Shown here: positions 1-5,495 of the stretch, piece by piece | Layout of the letters: each line of letters opens with the position of its first letter | Numbering within the stretch: the first letter of the stretch is position 1 | Source of the DNA: an uncultured Flavobacterium sp. | Lineage (GTDB): Bacteria; Bacteroidota; Bacteroidia; Flavobacteriales; Flavobacteriaceae | Direction: 5' to 3' | DNA length: 13,227 nucleotides | Assembly (NCBI GenBank): GCA_946479395.1 | Contig: CAMLFV010000068.1 | Coordinates: 1-13,227, forward strand | Made by a program: the position numbers and the translations under genes | The notes under the pieces: model-generated | The model's database searches: none | Seen by the model: only the letters and a program-made list of their open reading frames with translations | Told to the model about the DNA's origin: nothing

Positions 1-269
1 GTGTCCATACCGTCTGGATTTTTTGATCCTGTGTATCTTTTTTCATCTTGATTTGTTTGATGCTCTTCTGAACGACCGTCTTTATTGGTATTTCTTGTTG
101 GTTCGTTTTCTCGATCAATATCATTTTTATCATGATTGTTACGAGTTTGTTGATTTTTGTTTTGATTATTTTCAAAAGACTGATCATTCTGATTTTTTTG
201 ATTTTGATTTTGCGGATTGTTTTGGTTGTTCCTTCCGTCTTGTCCTGGGTTGTTTTTCTTATTGTCCAT
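1..269 (-). CDS. Asn/Gln-rich hydrophilic protein, N-terminal part (runs off left edge)
   Basis: An open frame starts with ATG at 269 (MDNKKNNPGQDGRNN) and stays open for 89 codons to the edge of the window. About 35 of the 89 residues are Asn or Gln and most of the rest are Asp, Glu, Lys, Arg or Gly. There is no hydrophobic stretch, signal peptide or cysteine, so the product should be soluble and probably disordered. The composition resembles the two other hydrophilic small genes at 4907-5131 and 11891-12049. The opposite strand is also open here, but that reading gives an improbable Phe/Tyr/Asp-rich peptide and looks like the complement of this gene. Function is unknown and the C-terminus is not visible, so a folded domain further on cannot be excluded. 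Confidence 0.6.
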   Translation of the reverse strand, partial: MDNKKNNPGQDGRNNQNNPQNQNQKNQNDQSFENNQNKNQQTRNNHDKNDIDRENEPTRNTNKDGRSEEHQTNQDEKRYTGSKNPDGMD

Positions 270-943
270 GATTATAATTGATTAGGTTGTTTAATAATTA
301 GGTATTCAATCTTACTTAAATACATGATGAATTGCATTTTCATTTCTGCGGGGCTTTCCCAATTAAACTAATTCAATAAGTAATCCAACTAATTATAAAT
401 GTGTATTTTATCATTGTTCTGTAATAATTTTTTTTTAATCTATATGTAGAAATTCTACAGAAATCAAGCAATCAAAATTTTAACATTTTAGAAAAAATTT
501 GTAATGATACACGAAAAATAACTACTTAATTGAATCATACAGAACAAAACAATCATTAAACATTTAATTTATATCAAAATTACATTAAAAACAAATAAAA
601 TTAACATTAATACCGATTATTAAATAATAAATTAAATTAAAACACAGTATATTTAACAATTATAAGCACTTTTTAGAACTATGCTTAAAGATGTGAAATC
701 AAAAATATCCTAGATGTAAAAAAAATACCTTAATTGTACCAAAAATACACAAACTGACGATTTGTTTCTAAATTCATATTAGTTCAAATAGTACATAATT
801 AATTGCAATTTATAAAGGGAATGCTTTTTGTATTAATATAATTATCTTACTTAACTTACAGAATTTCTTATTCATTGTATATTAATAATAATTGTTTCAT
901 CTATAAATTTTAGTTTAGAACAATATCAATAAAATATATTGCT
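270..943. other. AT-rich divergent intergenic spacer, no gene seen
   Basis: This long spacer lies between two divergently transcribed genes. It is extremely AT-rich, with many stops in all frames and no convincing small gene. It presumably holds the promoters of both flanking genes, but I found no TTG/TAnnTTTG pair with correct spacing. Several isolated matches to the -7 box on the minus strand (for example 740-747 and 700-707) are expected by chance in such A-rich DNA. The one distinct element is the inverted repeat at 445-459. Confidence 0.6.
445..459. promoter_or_regulatory. Perfect inverted repeat, possible operator
   Basis: TGTAGAA-A-TTCTACA is a perfect 7-1-7 inverted repeat in the divergent spacer. 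It lies about 175 bases upstream of the minus-strand gene and about 485 bases upstream of the plus-strand lipoprotein. The shape suits a dimeric repressor or activator site. No regulator is identifiable. TGTAGAA or close half-sites recur in other spacers of the window (near 2761, 8998, 9018 and 11564). Confidence 0.3.
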
Positions 944-1243
944 ATGAAAAAGATTCTTTTTAAATCCTTATTTATAAGCTCATTAGCTTTAATATTTACA
1001 GCAACAACTGCTTGCAGAGACAATAAAAATACCGATGACGTAAACCGCTATGATTCACTGCCGGAACAGGAAAGAATGTATAATGATCCTGATCCACTAA
1101 ATGAAAGAGATGCTTCGGGCGGAACCATTGACAATCATCAGGGAAGCACAACAAATGCAACAGAAAACATGAACGATAATGATACTATAGATAGAAGAAA
1201 TTCTTCATCAAACAGTAATCAAAGTACACAAGATAACCGTTAG
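944..1243 (+). CDS. Small hydrophilic lipoprotein, function unknown
   Basis: The 99-residue product starts MKKILFKSLF and has a classic lipoprotein signal: a positive N-terminus, a hydrophobic stretch at about residues 8-20, and a lipobox ending TTAC with Cys24 as the predicted lipidated residue. After the cysteine come only polar residues rich in Asn, Asp, Ser, Thr and Arg, with no recognisable domain and no later cysteine. It is probably exported and anchored as a short, disordered lipoprotein in the outer or inner membrane. A strong intrinsic terminator follows 30 bases after the stop, so it is probably a single-gene transcript. I do not recognise the family. Small lipoproteins like this are common in Flavobacteriia and often stress-associated, which is inference here. 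Confidence 0.8.
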   Translation: MKKILFKSLFISSLALIFTATTACRDNKNTDDVNRYDSLPEQERMYNDPDPLNERDASGGTIDNHQGSTTNATENMNDNDTIDRRNSSSNSNQSTQDNR

Positions 1244-1272
1244 TTACACTCAATTATTCATTTTACATTTTT

Positions 1273-1310
1273 TGTACCGATTTAAAATATTAGATCGGTA
1301 CATTTTTTTT
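1273..1310 (+). terminator. Intrinsic terminator after the small lipoprotein gene
   Basis: A 9-bp perfect stem, TGTACCGAT (1273-1281) with ATCGGTACA (1294-1302), encloses a 12-base loop and is followed by eight T. The flanking T-rich and A-rich arms could extend the helix. It lies 30 bases after the stop codon at 1243 and separates this gene from the next lipoprotein gene. Confidence 0.9.
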
Positions 1311-1386
1311 AAAAAATGTAATGCTTGGCACGAATTTTTAGTATAATTCAATTCACAACAAAAATATCTCACAAACAACCTGCATT

Positions 1387-1986
1387 ATGACTAAAAAAAT
1401 TACTTTCCATTTAAAGAAATCAAAATTCTATTTAATGATCGTCGGTTTTTTCTCGATTTTCTTCTTAACAAGTGCCTGCCACTGGGATCAAGGCGAAGAT
1501 AAAATTGCCGATAATAAAGTGTTGATTTTAAAATTCAGCCACGATACCAATGATTTTATCGAAGGAAAAGAATACAAATCATTCAATAAAACCGATCAAT
1601 TTTCATTAACTGTTTCAAAAGAAACAAACCCAGATGAAATCATTACAAACGTAACGTACACAGAAACAAACGCCTTACTTTTGAAAGCTTCAACCTTGCC
1701 GTTCCCAGAAAAAGGACAAATAATTATTCCACAAGATTTTATTCATGCTACAACTTTTGAAAGAGTTGAAACAAACTATTTTGTAACTCCCAAAAATGGT
1801 TATAGAGAAGTAGAATCATACATTTTAGACGAATCGCATTTTATTGATCTATGGTCTAAAATTCAAAGTTTGGTAAAAGTACGCGAGTATTTACAATCAA
1901 ATCCAGAACAGCAAATACAGGTGTTTTTTCATCAACATTCAATCGAAAACATTCAAGGTAATTGGATTTTCATCTTAAAAAATTAA
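1387..1986 (+). CDS. Predicted lipoprotein of unknown function
   Basis: The 199-residue product has a Lys-rich N-terminus, a hydrophobic segment at about residues 14-29 and the lipobox LTSAC, making Cys31 the predicted lipidated residue. The mature part is a mixed soluble domain with alternating polar and hydrophobic strands, a central VTYTETNALLLKAS stretch and an aromatic-rich C-terminus (IQVFFHQHS, GNWIFILKN). I do not recognise a family, and no catalytic or metal motif is evident. It should be anchored in the envelope facing the periplasm or surface. The DUF421 gene follows 46 bases later with no terminator between, so the two may be co-transcribed. Confidence 0.8.
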   Translation: MTKKITFHLKKSKFYLMIVGFFSIFFLTSACHWDQGEDKIADNKVLILKFSHDTNDFIEGKEYKSFNKTDQFSLTVSKETNPDEIITNVTYTETNALLLKASTLPFPEKGQIIIPQDFIHATTFERVETNYFVTPKNGYREVESYILDESHFIDLWSKIQSLVKVREYLQSNPEQQIQVFFHQHSIENIQGNWIFILKN

Positions 1987-2032
1987 TCTTCAAAAATAAG
2001 TAAGTACATTTATGTGTATTTAGACAACATCT

Positions 2033-2716
2033 ATGGAAATTAACGAGTTTCTTTTTGGCGATACCGGTACTTGGTTTTTAATATCAATAATGCTGCGCAC
2101 ATTCGTAATGTTTCTGCTTATCTTAATATTTTTAAGACTGCTTGGCAAACGCGGAATAAAACAATTGTCGGTATTTGAACTGGTTGTAATTTTAGGATTG
2201 GGATCTGCAGCCGGCGACCCCATGATTTATAAAGAAATTGGCGTTTTTAGTGCGCTGGTTGCTTTTTCTATCGTTACAATCTGCTACAAACTACTAACCG
2301 TTCTGGTATTTAAATTTAAATGGATTGAAACGCTTGTTGAAGGAAAAGAAGTTTATATCATTAAAAAAGGAAAATTTTCTATTGAAGAATTTAAGAAAGA
2401 AACGTTAAGTAAAGATGAATTTTTTATGGAGCTAAGACTTCGGGGTGTTTTTCATTTAGGCCAGGTTGAATATGCTATTTTAGAAACAACCGGCGAAGTT
2501 AGCGTTTATTTTTTCGATCACGAGCATACAAAATACGGCTTACCAATTTTACCCGATTCATTAAAGAAAATCATAAAAGCTTTTGAAACAGATACCTTCT
2601 ATTCATGTACTTTTTGTGGACAAACAGTTAAATATAATATAGAAAACAGTTTCATTTGCCCGAAATGTAATAAAAAAGAATGGGTTAAAGCAAGTAACAG
2701 AAAAGTAAATCATTAA
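2033..2716 (+). CDS. DUF421 (YetF-type) membrane protein with C-terminal zinc ribbon
   Basis: The 227-residue product has three N-terminal hydrophobic segments (about residues 14-37, 46-61 and 70-92). Between the first two is the conserved DUF421 signature GKRGIKQLSVFELVVILGLG followed by SAAGDPM. The cytosolic part after residue 100 carries the usual alternating-strand domain (EGKEVYIIKKGKF, RLRGVFHLGQVEYAILETTGE). The extreme C-terminus adds two CxxC pairs (Cys192/Cys195 and Cys209/Cys212), which look like a small zinc ribbon. In Bacillus, YetF-type proteins are membrane proteins linked to stress or spore physiology; no defined activity is established. The start at ATG 2033 gives a normal N-terminus. 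It may share a transcript with the preceding lipoprotein gene. Confidence 0.9.
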   Translation: MEINEFLFGDTGTWFLISIMLRTFVMFLLILIFLRLLGKRGIKQLSVFELVVILGLGSAAGDPMIYKEIGVFSALVAFSIVTICYKLLTVLVFKFKWIETLVEGKEVYIIKKGKFSIEEFKKETLSKDEFFMELRLRGVFHLGQVEYAILETTGEVSVYFFDHEHTKYGLPILPDSLKKIIKAFETDTFYSCTFCGQTVKYNIENSFICPKCNKKEWVKASNRKVNH

Positions 2717-2775
2717 AATTTTTAATTTGTATCTAAATCAGGCATGTATTTTGCTATATATTCTACAAATGATAT

Positions 2776-2882
2776 TAAAGAATAGAGAATTAACCGGTGG
2801 TACGAACCCTTATTCGTAAGCGCGTTCTCACCTTTAGTTCTTTAGGGTAATGCTTATCTTTATGGTAAGCATTATCTTTTTT
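2776..2882 (+). ncRNA. Candidate structured RNA with pseudoknot potential, ending in a terminator
   Basis: This stretch after the DUF421 gene folds unusually well. TAAAGAA (2776-2782) pairs with TTCTTTA (2838-2844). Inside, GAGAA (2785-2789) pairs with TTCTC (2825-2829), and TACGAA (2801-2806) pairs with TTCGTA (2813-2818), leaving the loop CCCTTA. Loop bases CCCT (2807-2810) can pair with AGGG (2844-2847), giving a pseudoknot; GGTG (2796-2799) with CACC (2829-2832) is an alternative. An intrinsic terminator follows at once. No gene lies downstream in reach, so it is either an independent small RNA or a structured 3' end of the DUF421 transcript. A weak promoter-like pair (TTTG 2726-2729, TATTTTG 2747-2753) lies upstream, but its -7 box is one base short. 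No known RNA family is recognised. Confidence 0.4.
2848..2882 (+). terminator. Intrinsic terminator of the DUF421 / RNA transcript
   Basis: TAATGCTTA (2848-2856) pairs with TAAGCATTA (2866-2874). A further T-G and C-G pair brings the stem to 11 bp around the loop TTTAT, and TCTTTTTT follows. It terminates plus-strand transcription only, since no T-run lies on the other side. Confidence 0.9.
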
Positions 2883-3036
2883 AAATAATTATTATTTTTT
2901 ATGATTTCCTAAAAGAAACTAATTTTTTTTTTAATAAATAACATCTATTAATTAAATGAGAAAAGAAGTTTATAAGTTTATGGGGTTTTAAGATGTTTTA
3001 TAAAATTTTATTAACTTTTATTTATAGAAACAACAG
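2883..3036. other. AT-rich spacer between the two RNA candidates
   Basis: The stretch is very AT-rich with no open frame, hairpin or repeat of note. It separates the terminator ending at 2882 from the promoter at 3037. Confidence 0.6.
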
Positions 3037-3068
3037 TTGTACTATATGTAAAAATGTTTATATATTTG
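3037..3068 (+). promoter_or_regulatory. Consensus Bacteroidetes promoter for the RNA at 3073
   Basis: TTG at 3037-3039, a 21-base spacer and TATATTTG at 3061-3068 match the Bacteroidetes primary-sigma promoter (TTG, 17-23 bases, TAnnTTTG) exactly. The predicted transcription start, a few bases after the -7 box, falls at about 3072-3075, the beginning of the first long helix of the RNA. It is the best promoter match I found in the window. Confidence 0.75.
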
Positions 3069-3072
3069 TTTA

Positions 3073-3196
3073 CTCACCTTATTAATTCAGATAAAAACTC
3101 CGTTATGAGCCGACATTTTGGTCCTCCGCTAATGGGGTTTTTTTACTCAATAGAATTAAAAGGTGAGATATTTAATTTGGTGCGGAGGACTTTTTT
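3073..3196 (+). ncRNA. Candidate independent small RNA, rod-like fold (possibly 6S-like)
   Basis: About 124 bases between a consensus promoter and a T-run form a long rod. The outer helix pairs CTCACCTT (3073-3080) with AAGGTGAG (3160-3167) and TTAATTC (3082-3088) with GAATTAA (3153-3159), with one bulged A. An asymmetric internal loop (4 bases against 10) follows. The inner helix pairs 3093-3105 with 3130-3142, 13 pairs of which two are G-U. The apex is a 24-base loop containing GAGCCGACATTTTGG. The last nine loop bases, GTCCTCCGC (3121-3129), are fully complementary to GCGGAGGAC (3182-3190) just before the T-run, giving a terminator or a loop-to-tail pseudoknot. A rod with a large internal bubble, own promoter and own terminator recalls 6S RNA, and GAGCCGA near the apex also occurs in E. 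coli 6S RNA. Identity with the flavobacterial 6S family is only a suggestion. Confidence 0.6.
3121..3196 (+). terminator. Terminator helix of the small RNA, long loop
   Basis: GTCCTCCGC (3121-3129) and GCGGAGGAC (3182-3190) form a perfect, GC-rich 9-bp helix followed by TTTTTT (3191-3196). The 52-base loop is long for a simple terminator. Its 5' arm is also the apical loop of the rod fold, so termination may depend on which fold forms. Confidence 0.6.
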
Positions 3197-3256
3197 ATTT
3201 TCAAAATACTCTTCAACAATTATCTACGTACTATTTACTCTGTATTGTTTCAATAT

Positions 3257-3288
3257 GAAAAAGATGGTAATATACTATATCACCATCT
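3257..3288 (-). terminator. Intrinsic terminator of the nei-DUF72 operon
   Basis: On the minus strand AGATGGT (3288-3282) pairs with ACCATCT (3268-3262). Four further A-T pairs form inside after one mismatch, and the stem is followed by a run of five T (3262-3258). It lies about 90 bases past the DUF72 stop codon and is directed only at minus-strand transcription. Confidence 0.7.
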
Positions 3289-3377
3289 ACAATATGCATT
3301 AGTATTTAATTTAAATAACATACCGCAAATTTTTGTTAGCTAATTACTTTCTGATCATTTACATTTTATTAATTACT

Positions 3378-4103
3378 TTACCCAAGTATCCTAATAAACT
3401 GCATAGCATTAATAACAGCTGCGGTTGAAGAGGTGTTGTTGAAATAAACATATACTTCGTTGTAATTTTTTGCTAGGATTTGTTCGTAGAGCGTTTCAAT
3501 TTCGGTGAGTGAATATTCAGAATAAAACAATTTTGGCACACCATGTTGGCGAAAGTAACCGCAACTGTTGTTTTTAATAGTATGTTTAGGCAATCCGCGA
3601 TAACTTGGATTACAGAAAACCGCATTTTTACTTTGCAATTTTTCAGTCACTAACGAGTTCCACCAGCTTTCATGTCTGAATTCTACAACATTTTTAAACT
3701 TGTCGTTTAAAACATTTAATACACGGTTTAAATTATCTTCACTATACAAGAAACCAGGTGGAAACTGCCAAAGTACACATCCTAATTTATCAGACAATCC
3801 TTCAGCCGTAACGGAATAAAATTCGGCTATCTCCTGTTCACAGTCCAACAACTTTTTTGTATGTGTTATGGTTTTAGGTACTTTTATATTGAACGTAAAA
3901 TCGTTCAGAGTTTTATCGTACCACTTTTTTAAAGATTCAGCGGTAGGAAATCGATAGAAAGACCCGTTGAATTCATACGTATTAAAGTTTTTGCAATAAT
4001 AGGCAAACCAATCTTTTTTTGGAAGATCATTTGGATAGAAGACTGATTTCCAAGAGGCTGTTGCGAAACTTGAACATCCTACAAAAAATTTTGTTGTACT
4101 CAT
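3378..4103 (-). CDS. DUF72 (YecE-like) TIM-barrel protein
   Basis: The 241-residue product shows the DUF72 landmarks in order: an N-terminal VGCSSFATASWKSVFYP, NFNTYEFNGSFYRFP, FNIKVPKTITH, the WQFPPGF segment, VEFRHESWW, NPSYRGLPKH and a C-terminal VYVYFNNT strand. Family members are compact TIM-barrel proteins of about 230-280 residues with no defined reaction. The sequence pattern suggests a phosphate- or nucleic-acid-binding enzyme, but that is not established. ATG at 4103 is preferred to the in-frame ATG at 4121, because 4103 overlaps the stop of the upstream glycosylase gene as ATGA, a typical translational-coupling junction, and gives a canonical family N-terminus. The coupling implies fixed co-expression with the DNA glycosylase. 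A terminator follows at 3257-3288. Confidence 0.93.
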   Translation of the reverse strand: MSTTKFFVGCSSFATASWKSVFYPNDLPKKDWFAYYCKNFNTYEFNGSFYRFPTAESLKKWYDKTLNDFTFNIKVPKTITHTKKLLDCEQEIAEFYSVTAEGLSDKLGCVLWQFPPGFLYSEDNLNRVLNVLNDKFKNVVEFRHESWWNSLVTEKLQSKNAVFCNPSYRGLPKHTIKNNSCGYFRQHGVPKLFYSEYSLTEIETLYEQILAKNYNEVYVYFNNTSSTAAVINAMQFIRILG

Positions 4104-4831
4104 ACATATAATTTTTGACAAGTTTTACAAAAGAAACTCCTACGTTTTTTCTTACCTGTGTATTCTTTAACCAACGGCTCGCCACATTGCGCACATTCTT
4201 TTTTAGTATGCACCAACCAGTGCTTTTTAAGTTGATTTGCTTTCTTCCATTTTAAAAAATCGAAACTGTAAATTCTTGCCTGTTCTACGATTTCTTTTAT
4301 TTTTTTAGAAGGAATTTTTCCAACGATTGAGTTTGGATTTACTCGTGTTCTAAACAAAACCTCGTTTTTAATGATGTTGCCTACACCCGAAAAAATATCC
4401 TGATCTAACAATACATCGCATATCAATTCTTCTTTATGATCTGCTATTTTTTTAATTGCTTTAGACGGATCCCATTCATTACTCATAACATCAGCAGACC
4501 AATCGTAAATCAAATCGGCATCGCCTTCCAACACTTTTACCGCAGCCGCATAAAAGTTAATGTGTCCGCTTTTAAAAAGCAATCCCAAACGTATCGTTGC
4601 TAATTTTTCTTCATTCACAAGATAACTCCCAAAAAGTAAAAAATGAATACGCACGGTAAAACCATCAAAACAAAGAAGCAGGTGCTTACCCCATGATTTT
4701 ACATCGGCAAGCACCTTTCCTTCAATTCTGTCCATATCTATTTTAGCATTACCGGTTGCATCAACAACTTTTTTGCCAATAAAAAAAGTCATTTCTTCTT
4801 TTGCGATAACAATACTTGGACCTTCAGGCAT
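4100..4831 (-). CDS. nei: Nei/Fpg-family DNA glycosylase-AP lyase (endonuclease VIII-like)
   Basis: The 243-residue product begins MPEGP, so after Met removal the N-terminal Pro (nucleophile) and Glu of the family are in place. Lys49 in SWGKHLLL matches the conserved beta-hairpin lysine. Next comes the helix-two-turn-helix region (LLDQDIFSGVGNIIKNEVLF, around residues 142-161). The C-terminus has a zinc finger with two CxxC pairs (ECAQC and FCKTC) and the basic RRSFF segment that carries the DNA-contacting arginine. The family excises oxidised bases and nicks the strand by beta/delta-elimination. The PEGPSI start and short length favour the Nei/endonuclease VIII side over MutM, but substrate preference cannot be read from sequence. 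It follows the small gene at 4907-5131 and is coupled to DUF72 by a 4-base stop/start overlap. Confidence 0.93.
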   Translation of the reverse strand: MPEGPSIVIAKEEMTFFIGKKVVDATGNAKIDMDRIEGKVLADVKSWGKHLLLCFDGFTVRIHFLLFGSYLVNEEKLATIRLGLLFKSGHINFYAAAVKVLEGDADLIYDWSADVMSNEWDPSKAIKKIADHKEELICDVLLDQDIFSGVGNIIKNEVLFRTRVNPNSIVGKIPSKKIKEIVEQARIYSFDFLKWKKANQLKKHWLVHTKKECAQCGEPLVKEYTGKKKRRSFFCKTCQKLYV

Positions 4832-4837
4832 ATCAGT

Positions 4838-4903
4838 TTAATTATCCAAGTTATTATTGTCGCAGGTAATTTTACCCCCAGCGTTTATATCTGCTGCTTT
4901 CAT
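4838..4903 (-). CDS. Possible 21-residue leader peptide upstream of nei
   Basis: A short frame (MKAADINAGGKITC, ending NNNLDN) begins 3 bases after the stop of the 74-residue gene and ends 6 bases before the nei start. The tight spacing could let ribosomes pass from one frame to the next. There is no family, signal or conserved pattern to recognise, and a frame of this size is easily a chance event. The peptide may simply mark the leader of nei. Confidence 0.2.
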   Translation of the reverse strand: MKAADINAGGKITCDNNNLDN

Positions 4904-4906
4904 ACG

Positions 4907-5131
4907 CTATTTTTTTGGGTTATCTTTTCGTATTTCTTTTTGTTGATCAGTATTTTGATCTGGCACTTTATCGGCATCTTCAGGCAGTAAATTACTACCT
5001 TCTTTTATTTGCGATCCGCCTGCACCTGAATTGGTCTGGTTGGCATCGTGCACATCTTTTCCCTTAATATCTGTTGGGCTTGTGTTTTTATTTTTGTCGT
5101 TTTCCGGAATTCCTTTTCTATCCTTGTTCAT
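4907..5131 (-). CDS. Small hydrophilic, probably disordered protein
   Basis: The 74-residue product begins MNKDRKGIPENDKNKN and ends in Lys-rich KEIRKDNPKK. It is dominated by Asn, Asp, Lys, Gln, Gly and Pro, with no hydrophobic core and no cysteine, so a folded domain is unlikely. The composition resembles the 52-residue gene at 11891 and the partial gene at 1-269. Such proteins recall stress- or desiccation-linked small hydrophilic proteins, but that is inference. The gene leads the minus-strand run to nei and DUF72, whose reading frames follow within 76 bases, so it is probably the first gene of that operon. ATG at 5131 is the only sensible start. Confidence 0.65.
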   Translation of the reverse strand: MNKDRKGIPENDKNKNTSPTDIKGKDVHDANQTNSGAGGSQIKEGSNLLPEDADKVPDQNTDQQKEIRKDNPKK

Positions 5132-5495
5132 AGCTTAAAAATTTTGAGTTATTGTAGTTTTTAATTCAAATTTTGTTCCTTATTCAGTTAAAAATAATAG
5201 CAAATTAATGTAATAGACGTTGCATCGTTAGCTGGCAAGACCCAACTGTACCCAAATGAATTTTCAACATTTAATTGATGAACTGCTATGTGTAGCACAA
5301 TTCCTATTTACAATACAAAAAATAATATTTATGTTAAAAACAAAATTTTATAATTAAAAATTAACTTTTAATACTATTATAATCTCTTAAAAACATAAAA
5401 AGGAGAATGACTTAAAATTTGGCATTTTATGCAGGTGTTGAATAAATACGCAATTTATAGAAACAGTTCCCGATGGTTTTTCCAACTTATCGTTA
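5132..5495. other. Intergenic region between ligD and the small hydrophilic gene
   Basis: No gene is seen in this spacer. It should contain the promoter of the minus-strand run starting at 5131, but only a near-match -7 box is visible (TAATTTG on the minus strand near 5200, one base short). A small hairpin, TGCTA-TGTG-TAGCA, lies at 5284-5297. No T-run terminator for ligD is evident on the minus strand, so ligD transcripts might read through. Confidence 0.5.

Noticed and set aside
23..271. 82-codon plus-strand frame at the left edge
   Set aside because: It gives a Phe/Tyr/Asp-rich peptide without a known pattern and is the complement of the more plausible Asn/Gln-rich minus-strand gene.
740..747. 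Exact TATTTTTG -7 box on the minus strand (also at 700-707)
   Set aside because: No TTG at 17-23 bases upstream, and such boxes are expected by chance in A/T runs.
1325..1341. TTGGCACG resembling a sigma-54 -24 element
   Set aside because: The essential GC of the -12 element is missing at the correct distance.
2796..2832. tRNA-like GGTTCG and GAACCC strings on either strand
   Set aside because: No cloverleaf with acceptor, anticodon and T-arm stems can be formed.
3054..3302. 82-codon plus-strand frame over the RNA candidate
   Set aside because: It starts upstream of the consensus promoter's -7 box, crosses the long helices and terminator of the RNA, and its peptide has no recognisable feature.
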